DNA of 64,000 nucleotides from Onchidella celtica. Its lineage: Eukaryota > Mollusca > Gastropoda > Systellommatophora > Onchidiidae. Below the pieces are notes generated by a model. The model saw nothing but the letters and a program-made list of their open reading frames with translations. It was not told where the DNA came from and ran no database searches. Below, one piece after another: positions 13,161-25,347 of the stretch. The stretch covers positions 41,048,521 to 41,112,520 of the forward strand of contig OZ007569.1 of assembly GCA_963931925.1 (NCBI GenBank), written 5' to 3'. Within the stretch, counting starts at the first letter, position 1. Every line of letters starts with the position of its first letter. Made by a program: the position numbers and the translations under genes.

Positions 13161-13264
13161 TGTGTGAGTCTGATGGGTTGTTCTGTTAAGTGTTAAACTT
13201 GTTCGTTCGTGATTGTTGTCTTGTTATAATCATTATTACATCTCCCAGTCTGGGATTTGTGACA

Positions 13265-13271
13265 CTATCTA

Positions 13272-13364
<93 letters not shown>

Positions 13365-13365
13365 A

Positions 13366-13434
<69 letters not shown>

Positions 13435-13441
13435 CTATCTC
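13265..13441. repeat. Compound CT/CTAT microsatellite, right half
   Basis: Continuation of the array at 11721-12071 after the LTR insertion. Confidence 0.97.
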
Positions 13442-13442
13442 C

Positions 13443-13640
13443 GAGATCTTAGTTTTTAGAGAGGGCTCCCAACTTGAGTCATTGCCCCTCTTAGTTACTT
13501 TTTTTTTTTCACAAAGAATTTTAAAATATATTTTTTAATTTCTCTCTCTTTGAGATCTTTGTTTTTAGAGTGGGTTCCCAAACCTGAGTTACGGTTTCTC
13601 TTAGTCACTATACTCTTTTCACAAAGAACAATAAATAATA
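13443..13640. repeat. Diverged tandem duplication, unit about 108 bp
   Basis: Two units share GAGATCTT, GTTTTTAGAG, GGG(C/T)TCCCAA and TTTTCACAAAGAA blocks. Confidence 0.8.
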
Positions 13641-14447
<807 letters not shown>

Positions 14448-14640
14448 TTTTGCGTAGTTGGCGCAATTACAGCAACAGTGTACTTTTAATCTACCGCCAC
14501 ATTTATTAAGTCACTGTTGATCTAGACAGTTTATCAAAATCATTACAGCGTGATTCAATTATGGATAGTCTCGACAGACACGAACCATGTCGGCTATCTT
14601 GAAAAATAAAGGGTCCCACAAACAGACAAACACACATCTA

Positions 14641-15172
14641 TCTATATAATAAAGCTACAACAAAACCCCTAATAGTCCTATGGATTCGGAAACTACACAA
14701 CGGACCGACCTGAAATTTGGCACAAAGAATTACGGGATAGCGAACATTGTTCCTATCGCTATACACAAACAAAACCGTTTGTTGTTTCTGAGTTAATCGG
14801 TAAATGCGGTTATAATTAAAGACTAAATTCACGAGAGCGTTTGATCCCAAATTTACGATCAATAAGATATTGATGTATGTTTCTAATAACAGCCCACTTC
14901 CGCCTACACATGACGTTATCACTTCCTGCGATGTGTTCACTAACAAACAAACTAACCCGTGCGCAAATCATTGCCATTTGACGGATGCTGACGGGATGCG
15001 CAGGATGTCAACGCGCAAAGGGAGAGCAGTAAAACTTATCTAAAAACAAACAAACAAACAAAAATAAAATAAAGCTAAAGGAACAGGCAAAATGAAGCAG
15101 GTCCATAATAATCACCCAGAACTGAAACTAATAAATCGATTTGTCCCGGGCAGGGCCGGGCAACTCAGCTAG
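14641..15172 (+). mobile_element. Non-autonomous Helitron, copy 2
   Basis: It starts TCTATATAATAAAG after an A at 14640 and ends CTAG before a T at 15173. The 3' hairpin CCCGG, 6-nt loop, CCGGG lies just before CAACTCAGCTAG. The 532 bp match copy 1 (6156-6688) end to end with few differences, in inverted orientation. There is no coding capacity. The end structure and the A|T site together support a Helitron, and full-length similarity between two copies fixes both ends. Confidence 0.87.
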
Positions 15173-15524
15173 TAAAACAAACGCCCTTAATAAACAAAAC
15201 ACCGACTCATGTTAATTAAGTATTTTGTTTTGCGTCTGACAATGAGATCTATTTTTTTAGTTTCCCACATTGCTGTCAGTTCGTACTACATTTATACACC
15301 CTTCATGGTGTATGGTTTAATTTTATTATTTTTGTTTGATTGTTTTGATTCAACTTCGATGTGGTTTTTACTTTAGCAGTTTAGTATACAAGACCGCTTT
15401 TTTTTATATGCAGGAACTCGGACACCAAAAGTCATGAGGCAGCTTGTCGTTCAGTTATTAATCGTCTCATCTGTGTGTTCATGTGTGTGTACATGTGAAT
15501 GTGTGTGTTTGCGCGCCTGGGTGT
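15173..15524. other. Unassigned noncoding stretch
   Basis: No gene recognised. It ends in a GT-rich segment into which the next LTR inserted. Confidence 0.5.
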
Positions 15525-16445
15525 TGTCACGAGTGGAGTGAGTGCAATTAAGGGGATTGCTACAGAGCGGGTGTAGAATAAGAAGAGCTCACGACAGACG
15601 GATAGGAAAAGACGTGAAAGGGGAAGAGTAAAAATAACTCATGCAGACAAGTGGGAAAAGCGTGCGTGTATGAGTGGTGTGGAAGTCTGAATGAGGCGAA
15701 AGCGCTGGATTACTATCACTGCAAGTTAGAAGGTCCTAGGGATCGGACCTGTGAATAAAAGCCCATCGGGCGGACATAAAGGGGAAGCAGTCGAGAAGAC
15801 TAGTGAGAGTCTTTCCAGTTATGACTGGTGTCGGGGACGGGCCGCAGAGCCACCTCGATGAGCACAGGGGATAGGCCAGCATAGGGCCGGAGGCCACACA
15901 TAGGCCAGAAGTGAGGCTGTCAGTGCAGGACAGTAGAGGCACATAAAGTCGTGGCAGTCAGGCCACGGACAGGGACGTAGATATGAGAGTGAATGAGATA
16001 CTATATTGTTGCCATGTTGATAGGCTAGTGAACTGATATTATGTTGTTGCCATGTTGATGGCTATGGAAATAATAATGTGTTATTGCCCTGCGGAGGTGC
16101 TAGGGGAGTGCTAAGGTGTATGACAATAGGAAGGTGATATTGAGAGACTGCGGTGCCAGTGAATCATTAATGTACTATTAAGACCCTGAGGGGAGAGGCT
16201 GAGGCCGAAGTGCCTTTAGGAGTAACTACCGGATTGTGGATCCGAGGGAGCGTGTGTGTGAGAATAAGGCCGTTGTACGGCAGTCATTTCAATAATATAA
16301 TATATGTAATTGCGCTATTATATGTATAATTATGTTTAATAAATGTGTGAGTCTGATGGGTTGTTTTGTTAAGTGTTAAACTTGTTTGTTCGTGATTGTC
16401 GTCCTGTCATAAACTATTACATTTCCCAGTCTGGGATTTGTGACA
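15525..16445 (+). mobile_element. Solo LTR of the Gmr1-like family, perfect TSD
   Basis: A 921-bp LTR starting TGTCACGAGTGGAG and ending GGGATTTGTGACA. It is flanked on both sides by GGTGT (15520-15524 and 16446-16450), a perfect 5-bp target-site duplication. It is very close to the 3' LTR at 30336-31488: about two differences in the last 175 bp. It lacks a roughly 313-bp internal block, with the joint at about 15825-15831 (GACTGGTGTCGG). No internal sequence is present, so it is a solo LTR. It is younger than the 12-kb copy judging by the lower divergence. Confidence 0.95.
16338..16343 (+). promoter_or_regulatory. LTR polyadenylation signal AATAAA
   Basis: AATAAA 102 bp before the LTR end, at the same place as in the other copies. 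Confidence 0.6.
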
Positions 16446-16486
16446 GGTGTAACTGCGTGTGTGAGAGTGTGTGAGAGAGTGTGTGT

Positions 16487-16886
16487 TGTCTCTCTCCTGT
16501 GCTCTCTCATGTGTGTACGTGTGTTTTTCTCTCCTGTTCTCTCTATCATGTGTGTACATGTGTTTCTCTGTCCTGTTCTCTCTCATGTGTGTACATGTGT
16601 TTCTCTGTCCTGTTCTCTCTCAAGTGTGTACGTGTGTTTCTACCTCCTGTTCTCTCTCACGTGTGTACGTGTGTTTCTCTCTCCCGTTCTCTCTCATATG
16701 TATACATGCGTTTCTCTCTCCTGTTCTCTCTCATGTGTCTAAGTGTGTTTTCTCTCTTCTGTTCTCTCTCAGGTGTGTACAAGTGTTTCTCTCTCCTGTT
16801 CTCTCTCATGTGTGTACGTGTGTTTTCTCTCTCCTGTTCTCTCTCATGTGTGCACGTGTGTTTCTCTCTCCTGTTCTCTCTGATAT
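16487..16886. repeat. 37-bp minisatellite, about 10.5 copies
   Basis: Unit of 37 bp with TCATGTGTGTAC and TTTCTCTCTCCTGTTCTC blocks. The period is not a multiple of three and the unit has no stops, so all three forward frames stay open and give the same repeated peptide. The long open frames are therefore not evidence of a gene. Confidence 0.95.
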
Positions 16887-17144
16887 GGCTTCATTATGTC
16901 AAAACATACACAGGTTTCAGCGACTTCTTTATTCCTGTATTGGCCTGATATTTGGATATTGCGCAATTGTATACAAACTGGCCTGTCTCAGTGGTAATGT
17001 GCCAGTTGCCATTTTCTATATTGCGCGTCTGTTTGACCTGACAGTCATCGCTCATTGATTTATGCAAGATGTCAGCACGCGTCATCGATACCACTATTAC
17101 GTCAGCATTTTTTGTCTGTTTTCTCCTTCTTCCTGTCTTTCTCT

Positions 17145-17158
17145 CTTCTCTCTCTCTC

Positions 17159-17201
<43 letters not shown>

Positions 17202-17315
17202 TCCTGCCCGTCTCTCTCTCTTTCTCTGTCACTACGTTTGTCTGTCTGCCTGTCTCTATATCTCTTGCAACTTCCTTCTCGCTCTCCCACTCCCTCTCTC
17301 TCACTCTTATTTTCT

Positions 17316-17353
<38 letters not shown>

Positions 17354-17465
17354 TCCTGCCCGTCTCTCTCTCTTTCTCTGTCACTACGTTTGTCTGTCTG
17401 CCTGTCTCTATATCTCTTGCAACTTCCTTCTCGCTCTCCCACTCCCTCTCTCTCCCTCTTATTTT

Positions 17466-17560
<95 letters not shown>
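17145..17560. repeat. CT-rich array with a 152-bp duplicated unit
   Basis: CT repeats with an embedded non-simple segment (CTTCCTGCCCGTCTC to CTCCCACTCCC) present twice about 152 bp apart (from about 17197 and 17349) and nearly identical. Confidence 0.92.
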
Positions 17561-17562
<2 letters not shown>

Positions 17563-18089
17563 AGGCCAGACTCAGACTGCGGTATTAGGCGAGGGGTAAA
17601 CATTAAATGTCTGCTGCATAAGGTCGTTTTTTTTAGTGCTGAAAAATAGTCTAATTAGAGATATTCATGGACATGTCTTGATGCAAGAAACAGCTGATCC
17701 AGTTTAGTTCACGGCATGGCATACTGTTGAATCAACAAATCAACAAACATCAGACAACTTTATATTCCAGTTCCCTCGGGTAGATGATAATGATTATGAT
17801 CATAATAATAATAATGATAAATCACAATAGTAATAATAATCAATTAATTATTAACGAATTACAATGCTATTGATATTAATTATACGGCTAGAAACGTCGA
17901 ATAGCCGAGTATTCACCGACTGTTTTTCTGTTCAAGGCGAACAACATAATTATGACACCACGGCTGAACTAACCATACGTTACAGTAAATATACTAAAAT
18001 TTCACCTCAATTTCACCTCCTTTGAAACAAACTTAACAAAGTCGTAAATAAGTAAAACTAAAAATTTGGCTTCATTGTAAAATCAGATC
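17561..18089. other. Unassigned AT-rich noncoding stretch
   Basis: Contains an AATAAT-rich patch (about 17796-17845). No gene recognised. Confidence 0.5.
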
Positions 18090-18143
18090 TCCATTTTTCT
18101 GTCTCCATGTCTCTGTCTCTGTCTCCCTCCCCGTCTGTCTCTG

Positions 18144-18214
<71 letters not shown>

Positions 18215-18265
18215 TTCTCTCTCTTTCTCTGTTTCTTTCTGTCTCTCTGTCTCTATGTTTCCCTG

Positions 18266-18300
<35 letters not shown>

Positions 18301-18407
18301 GTCTCCCTCTCTCTGTCTCTCTCTCTGTCTCTCTCTCTCTGTTTGTCCCAGTCTCTGTCTCTCTCTCTCTCTCTGTCTCTCTCTCTCTCTGTCTCTCTCT
18401 CTGTCTC

Positions 18408-18438
<31 letters not shown>

Positions 18439-18505
18439 GTGTGACTCTCTCTCTGTTTCTCCCTGTCTCTGTCTCTCTCTCTCTCTGTCTCTGCCTCGGT
18501 GTTTC
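18090..18505. repeat. CT/CTGT-rich low-complexity array
   Basis: Irregular CT, CTGT and TTCT units. The Arg-Glu-rich and Ser-Leu-rich open frames on the two strands are readings of this array. Confidence 0.95.
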
Positions 18506-18546
18506 CCTGTTTTAGAGGACAAAAATCAGTTCCGTAAGGTTTAGTA

Positions 18547-19157
18547 CAGTGATTTTCAATCTTTTTTGTCCCACGCCCTACTTCAATTCCCCCCCCCCCC
18601 CCCCAATGGTGCGCCTCAAAATCAGGGGACGAAGTTAATATATACGAAAAGAGTTTTAAAAATATTTCTATAATATGTGCATAACCATTAAAGTCGTGCA
18701 TTTGTTAAGTTCGATGTTTTAATCCGAGCTAAACAAGGAAACCACTAGCATGACATAAACAAATAACACTTTATCTAAACAGTTAAGTTAAGATACGCTA
18801 TGAAATTAAGATTTCTATGAAAAGTCCCTACTCCCCATTCTGAAGTCCCACGCCCCACCAAAATATTGCCACGTCCAGTCTGCGTGCTTTTTTTTCGTAC
18901 GAGCTTTAGCAAATTCAGGATCGGGGCAGCAACACACCCCCAAACACAGGTCATCGTCTAAGGGATTTCTCGTCCCATTGAACACTGCCATGGGTACTGC
19001 AATCTCTGGGCTGTGCCTGATATGACTCTGAACGTCACCGAAAATCCCTGGGTTGTGTTTGGGCTGTCCCGCGTTTGGGTGTGTGTTGCTGCCCCGCTCC
19101 TGAATTTGCTACAGCTCGTACGGAAAAAAATCACACGTCCCGCCTTGAGAAACACTG
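18547..19157. mobile_element. hAT-type non-autonomous transposon (MITE)
   Basis: Terminal inverted repeats CAGTGATTTTCAA (left) and CAGTGTTTCTCAA (right, read inward) are flanked by an 8-bp duplication, GTTTAGTA at 18539-18546 and ATTTAGTA at 19158-19165 (7 of 8 match). An 8-bp duplication and a CAGNG-type TIR are characteristic of hAT elements. It is 611 bp with no transposase. A second internal inverted repeat pairs about 18888-18952 with about 19070-19134 (GCAGCAACACAC / GTGTGTTGCTGC), so most of the element can fold back. A C homopolymer of about 16 sits near the left end. Confidence 0.78.
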
Positions 19158-20114
19158 ATTTAGTAGGAATGAAATATGGGCTTGGGCAAAAATTCGGACA
19201 AATTTAAGGTAGTTTTCGAGAAAATCAATTTCGATCCCACTCGTTCTACAAAGGACGTCCTGTACCAATCCGTATTGAACGCGCGTTTATGCAAATATAA
19301 TTTTATTGTACCTCTTTTCTTCTGCAAGGAGACCACCTTTTTTTTATGAGCCATCCTGTTGTTCCCATCAGGAGTGATTTGCTCGTAGAGGGAAACGGAA
19401 GCGGAAACACTCCATGTATAAGTGGAGCATTGTTTCTTGTGCACTCAGTTACCAGACTGGTGAGCACTGACTTGGAATTTGTGGATTATGAAGTCAAACG
19501 GATTGGATTTTGAAATGGTTGGAGAAAAAAACGCAAAGAGACAATGGCACTTGGCAGCTTTCTTCCTTTGTTCTATGCTTAAAGGTTGCACTAACTCGTG
19601 ATTTAAGGATAAAGTCACACAAAAAACAATTGGTTCTTATAAATTAATTGAAACTAAATGCATTATCTAATAATTAGCCTGGAGAGTGCTCAAATCCACA
19701 AGAAAATGATGTGCCTTTAAAGCACTGAACTAAAAATAGAAACAGGATTAACATTCTGATCTGTTCATCGAGCTCACACTCTCATACATCACAGCTTAAT
19801 CTATCCTCATCCTCAAACCCCTGAAGATGAGAGTAGGAAAAAGACCTAAGAAAGACAAAAAAGACTGAAGTACTAGAGAATGAGCTGTGCCTCCTTCCAA
19901 GGTATGGCAAATGGGAAGTCAGTTCGCCCCATTATGGGCTGTGCCAATTAAGCTCATTATTATGTTGTGTTTTGTATTTGTATTTTGTATACACTATTAA
20001 TCCCATTTGAGAAATTTGCTTTTTGTGTCATTGCAGCCCAGTTACAACTGGAGCAGACATGTCGTCGCCGCAGTGCAGCGCCGGTCGGCGTTGTTTTTTT
20101 TTGGGGGGGGGGGG
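19158..20114. other. Unassigned noncoding stretch
   Basis: No recognised gene. A G tract at about 20103-20117 abuts the SINE. Confidence 0.5.
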
Positions 20115-20407
20115 GGAATAGATACATTCTTATTTAATTTGGCCCGGGCGGCGGCTTGTTCAGCCTGCTCTTCTCGAATTCCAATTGCCAGGGTATCTTT
20201 AACATGCGCAACGTGCACACGGGCCCTCCGAAATTTTTCGTCCTTATCCGAGAAGACTAGGTGCTCGATCTTACCCACCATAGGATCAGGGACAAAAAAA
20301 TATTAGAAGAATCCCAAAATTCCAATATGCCTGCACCGACTGGGATTTGAACCCGGTACCTTTGGCATGAGAGGCGAGCACCATGCCTCTAGACCACCTT
20401 GTCACCC
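20115..20407 (-). mobile_element. tRNA-derived SINE, copy 1 (3' truncated)
   Basis: On the minus strand it starts GGGTGACAAGGTGGTCTAG. It has a tRNA-like head with a B box (GGTTCAAATCC, complement of 20343-20353), then the body shared with the copies at 40.6, 45.6 and 58.7 kb. Shared blocks are TTTTTGTCCCTGATCCTATG, CCTAGTCTTCTCGGATAAGG, GAGGGCCCGTGTGCA and TTAAAGATACC. The usual 3' end (GAGGTGTAAATGCC) is missing. Confidence 0.85.
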
Positions 20408-20789
20408 GTATTATTGTAAATGAATATCTCAAATGCATACCAGAAGAGCAAAAAAAATTTCATGTTTTTAATGGTGTTACTTACAAATCTCTACAGCACA
20501 CATAATGATTTCATGAGGTTTTTGTTCAGTGTGGAAAGCCAGAAAGAGGACACATCTCTGTCGTGTTCCTCAAAGATGTTTAATTCTTAGGTCTGTTTTG
20601 AGGACAAATTTTTATTTTTTCATGTCCTGTTGAATCGATGGCTTAAAAGAGTTGGTTTGCTAATGTGGATACTTTGAGGGCCATTTCGTTACAAGGATTT
20701 TTTTGTTTCCTGTTCTGAGCTTCTTCCCCCATTTCCTACCGGCGTTAGTTTCCCTTTAATGTTAAAAGCATGCGTGTGTCTACGAGTAA
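20408..20789. other. Unassigned noncoding stretch
   Basis: No recognised feature. Confidence 0.5.
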
Positions 20790-21097
20790 GAGAAGGAGAG
20801 AGAGAGAGATGGGGCAGTGGGAGAGAGTGAGATAGACAGATAGACAGACAGACAGACAGACGTAGACAGAGACAGGAGAGAGAAAGAAAGAGAGAGGGTG
20901 AGAGGACGACAGAAAGGAGGAAAGAAAGAGAAAGGAAAGAGAGGGAAAGAGAGACAGGAGGAGAGACAGAAAGAGAGGGAGAGAGAAAGAGAGAAAGATA
21001 GAGCGAGAGAAAGAGAGGGAGAGAGAGAAAGAAAGAAAAAGAGAGAGAGAGGGAGAGAGAGAAAGGAATAGAGGAGGGAGAGAGAGAGAGAGAGATT
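20790..21097. repeat. GA-rich low-complexity array
   Basis: Irregular GA, GAAA and GACA units. Confidence 0.95.
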
Positions 21098-21354
21098 CCC
21101 GAGCTTCAGAGATATTAACTAGAGTGAAAACAGTGCTGGAAACTGGTAATAAACGCGTGGTAACATTTTCAGCATCTATTTCATGACCGGTCTTGGCATT
21201 TGTCCCGTTTTGATGAAATAAAGTCACAATGCATTACCCTTGACTGGTGTAATTAAAACAGCTACTAGACCAGGCTAATGGGGCTTGTGATCTGATCCTT
21301 TGAACTAATGTATTAGTAAATTATCAGCGATGCTCAAAGATAGGGGGCTGCAGG

Positions 21355-21720
<366 letters not shown>

Positions 21721-22118
21721 TGAATGGACAAAACGGCAAAATGGTTGAAATGAGACCGACTGATGGTTGTAAGAGACCACAAAGCTCAAAGAAACAGACT
21801 GAGAAATAAAGTGAATAACCGCATTACTTTGACAATACAAAAAGGACCCTTTTTGACTAGACATGCAAACCATTACACACACCGCGTTTTTTTTTCCACA
21901 GCACTCCCATGAAATATCCAGGGTGTTTAGAAGTTGGCCATATATCTGGACGCTCACGATACTGTGTCCGTGAAATAGAAGAGGTTGATAAGTGGAACAG
22001 ATGGCCCAGATAATGAACTAGTCGAAATGGTGGAGCGAATCAAGATATCAGTTTCTACAGAATGGGATACCATAGTCGAAAACAAGATAGGTTATGATTT
22101 TTAGTCTGTTCGCCACTG
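21721..22118. other. Unassigned noncoding stretch
   Basis: No recognised feature. Confidence 0.5.
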
Positions 22119-22480
22119 CTAAAAATTAATCGTAAAAAACAGTTTCGTTCTTGCTGTTTTTGAAATATGAAATAATGTATTGTCTAGAATTTAGATTTGC
22201 TTGCCTGTGTCACAAGAGAAGTCTCGTAATCAAAGTTAAATAAGGCCGAAAATTAATCTCAGAAAATAGTACCGTTCTTACTGGCTTTGAAATAATTATT
22301 AGACAGTATAATGTTTAGTATTTAGATATTACTGCTTGCATCACAAGATTAAGAGAAATCGCATAATCGGAGTTAAATAGGGCTAAAAATTAATTTAAAA
22401 AATGGTATCCTTCGTGGTTATTTTTAAATAAATAGTGCAATGTCCAAGATTATATTCTAGTCTGTTTCACAAGAGACCAC
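22119..22480. repeat. Diverged tandem repeat, unit 125-139 bp, 3 copies
   Basis: Units begin at about 22119, 22244 and 22383 with a (C/G)AAAATTAAT block. Each carries CACAAGA and AGTTAAATA(A/G)GGC blocks. Confidence 0.8.
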
Positions 22481-22581
22481 TTTCAGGGCAGGTTAGTAGA
22501 AAGTAATCTTTCAGTTATTAAAATTTATTGGGTGACTTTATACAGGCTACATCAAACTATATAAGGTCACTCAATATAAAA

Positions 22582-22701
22582 GGGAGTGTTTATTGGGGCT
22601 ACATGTAGCATTCATAACCAAACCCCAGCTCTGAAACATTATGTGGGTTACCCGTTTCTCGCTCCTGAAATATTGATCATGTAGCCACAATAAATACTCC
22701 C
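22582..22701. mobile_element. Short MITE-like inverted repeat
   Basis: A 120-bp unit whose ends (22582-22605 and 22678-22701) are 24-bp inverted repeats matching at 22 positions (GGGAGTRTTTATTGKGGCTA). There is no coding capacity and no convincing target-site duplication. Confidence 0.55.
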
Positions 22702-23584
22702 AAATTTATTCATGCTGTTGTTTAAAGAAAACTAAAAACATCTCTGATAACATTTTAGAAACAATCTTCTCTTTATCTTCTTAGATACGTGTTTGCAAAA
22801 AAATTAATTTTTTAATAATTTACGGTTCACAGATTGTCATTTAGCAGAAAGCTATGAGGACAGTAGAAAATATCTTATACGCATCATACTGAGTTCTGGA
22901 CCCAATGTAAATCTCCAGTTAGTGAGCGTTCTAACACGGAGATATGAAAATTTCATCAATGATGGGATTAACATTGCTCTGAAATAGCTCTGTTGAGACA
23001 ATCAAATAAAAGTAACATATTTCTTTTAAGATATTTTTTTTTACTTGAACCGAATAAATTAAAGCCTGAAACTTAAATTAGTTTCTGCATCAGAATACCG
23101 AGCAGGCCTTTTATGTTTATTTGTTTTTTGTTTGTTATGGTTTTGAAATACAATATAAATACACGATTAAAAGAAATAACTTAATCACGCCCACATTTGT
23201 GCGTCGACACGCGAGAAATAGAAAAAAATACAAAACAACTGAGGAGTATTCGCCATGGGAATTATCAATACCGGCCCGATCCAAATCTGCCCAGCGCCAT
23301 CTGTTTCGGGTCCCCAGGAGATGGATGAACTGACAGAGGCTAGAGCACCGAGGGACCTAAGCCAGGCGACTTGCCTGGTCACAAAGGTCCAATCTTGCCA
23401 AATGAGGGGGGGGGGGGCTGTCCGTTGTTGCCCTAATCGGGTGATGTGGCAGCATGGAAGCTCTGAAGGTGCTGGGGCGTTTAGGATTGGCGCAGTGGCG
23501 TCGGGACATGGTACAACTTGTGCTATGGCACCACCAATCATTATTTTTTCTTTCTGTCAAGGCTACAGGATTTTATTTTGCACA
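22702..23584. other. Unassigned stretch with a GC-richer island
   Basis: AT-rich except for about 23255-23530, which is clearly richer in G and C and has overlapping open frames on both strands, one of 145 codons at 23255-23692. No domain is recognisable. It could be a remnant of a gene or transposon. Confidence 0.4.
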
Positions 23585-24312
23585 TCTATATTAATAAAAG
23601 TGAAACCTTACGACAATTGCAGCTCGCCTTTCGCTACTCCTCCGTTAATGCTGATTCGGTGGCCCTCAGATTTTATACAACGCTTAGTATAGACTGTCGT
23701 CGTGTCCCCGGCACAGAAAATACCCAAAAAATTAATAACTCGCAGAACGTTTGTATTAGTTGCTAAGCTGCGACACATTGGCGTTCGGTCTATTTTTTCG
23801 GCAAATTAATGTAACTGATATTGGTTCCGCTATAGACTATCACACTCACAAAACAACTTCCGGTTAGGACTGGTTTGAATGATGATCTTTGAGGATTAGA
23901 CTATCAAGTATGAAACTTTGTATGTGTGTTCTCAATGTGCCTAGACTAGGAAAAAGAAAGGGTCTGGAATTGGGAGATTGACGCTGCACTGCCAAAAGTA
24001 CAGGTTTGTGTTTTCAATATGCCTAGGAAAATATTATAATATTTCTTTTCCATTAACACATGACGTTATCACTTTCTGCGATGTGCAAACAAACTAACCC
24101 GTGCGCAAATCATAGCCATAATTTGACGGGTGCTGGCGGGACGCGCAGGACGTCAACGCGCAAAGGGAGAGCAGTAAAAGGTATCTAAAAACGAACAAAC
24201 AAAAATAAAATAAAGCTAAAGGAACAGGCAAAATGAAGCAGGTCCATAATAATCACTCAGAACTGAAACTAATAAATCGATTTATCCCGGGCAGGGCCGG
24301 GAACTCAGCTAG
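23585..24312 (+). mobile_element. Non-autonomous Helitron with a different 5' half
   Basis: The last 257 bp (24056-24312) match the 3' part of the Helitrons at 6156-6688 and 14641-15172, including the CCCGG/CCGGG hairpin, a CTAG end and a following T. The sequence upstream does not match those copies. A candidate start TCTATATTAATAAAAG lies at 23585 after an A, resembling the TCTATATAATAAAG start of the others. If correct, this is a 728-bp chimeric Helitron. The 3' end is firm; the 5' end is inferred from the motif only. Confidence 0.65.
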
Positions 24313-25102
24313 TTATCTATAATTTAGATCATGAGAAAATCCTTAGGGACAATTACAACTGTACCTACCAAAGCAGTTTCATATTTGGAATACTTTCTAA
24401 TTTATGAACAACTACTCTATGATCTCGTCCCAATTCTGATCACTTTCCAAGGTTTGTGATCCGCGTGTCTGCGAGTCTGGTAATAAAAAGTTATGCAACA
24501 CAGACCAATGACTTGGCAGCCTCCCGTTCTGTTTGTAAGGGCCTAAAAAGTTGACAGCAATCATACTCTCGCCGAGATCATTAAAGTACAAAAACATCAA
24601 AACAGACATAAATCTAACATCTTCATTTTCCAAAACCTTGCTTGAGATGAACTCTATCGATCTTGAAAATCTTTTCGTTTCTCTATTACCCACGACAATG
24701 CAGGAGATGGCGGAGAACGCATTGCAAATCCAGTTTTATAGAGAGAGACTATTTCTTGTAACTCTTAAAGACAAAGATGACTGTTTGTTGTTGTTTTGCG
24801 GGGGTTGTATTTTGGATGCACTGGAAGTAGGCGCTGCTTAAATCCTACTTCCTTCACGCAAAGTCGCTACCTAAAGTGAAAATATACATACCTACAATAT
24901 ACATGCACAAGATTCGGGGGCGATTGTGAGAGCAAGCACTGTGCCAAGCCGTAACGGGCTCTGCCAGTAATTGGAAGAAACATTATGTGATCAAATTACC
25001 TCATTTGATAAGATAATAATTATTATAGAAAAGCTAGCCAAGAAGGCAATGAATTTCGGGATACAGGCAGTCCCTGAGGCCCAAGCTGCGTTAGCAATAT
25101 AT
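24313..25102. other. Unassigned noncoding stretch
   Basis: No recognised feature. Open frames at 24412-24841 lack recognisable domains. Confidence 0.5.
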
Positions 25103-25347
25103 GCAACCTTAGTTCTTGTTTGTTCTATCTCCATTTTCTGACAAACTGGAGATCTTTAGTGTGTAGATGAGATTACAAAATGCACACTTTGACCTTTGTT
25201 TTAAATGGTGTTAAGGCATTGATCAAGCTGTCTCACAGTTCCGATCCATTCTAACTTCTTATCATAATACTAACGCCTCAAACGTTTAACGTCGAATTTC
25301 TCTGTTGTGCAAGACGTGGAATTGCAATAAACAAGAACTGAGGCTGC
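25103..25347 (-). mobile_element. MITE-like repeat D, copy 2
   Basis: The reverse complement matches 10772-11035. The two ends form 19-bp inverted repeats with two mismatches: GCAACCTTAGTTCTTGTTT at 25103-25121, and AAACAAGAACTGAGGCTGC at 25329-25347. It is 245 bp and noncoding. The superfamily is not assigned because no clear target-site duplication was seen. Confidence 0.68.

Larger units (their letters stand above)
12072..13264 (+). mobile_element. Solo LTR of the Gmr1-like Ty3/gypsy family, inside a microsatellite
   Basis: A 1193-bp LTR starting TGTCACGAGTGGAG and ending GGGATTTGTGACA. It is flanked on both sides by CTATC, consistent with the 5-bp target-site duplication of Ty3/gypsy integrases, although the CTAT array makes this one less decisive. 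It matches the LTRs at 15525-16445 and 30336-31488 and is the most diverged of the three. No internal region follows, so this is a solo LTR left by LTR-LTR recombination. It retains a roughly 313-bp block (12354-12666) that the 15.5-kb copy lacks. Confidence 0.92.

Noticed and set aside
15736..15942. 68-codon open frame, repeated at 30838-31041
   Set aside because: The same antisense reading inside two LTR copies. It reflects LTR sequence identity and not a gene.
16487..16886. CRISPR-like regular repeats
   Set aside because: The 37-bp units are directly adjacent with no unique spacers, and the sequence is eukaryotic.
17055..18701. Ser-Leu and Arg-Glu rich open frames, also at 13190-13459, 13969-14489, 20745-21227, 50423-50984 and 62448-63096
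   Set aside because: Products of CT/GA low-complexity DNA, open on more than one frame and strand, with no domain.
20336..20407. True tRNA genes at the B-box sequences near 20.34, 40.97, 45.65 and 58.77 kb
   Set aside because: Each head is followed by the same roughly 300-bp body, and two copies have target-site duplications, so they are SINEs. Cloverleaf pairing is poor.
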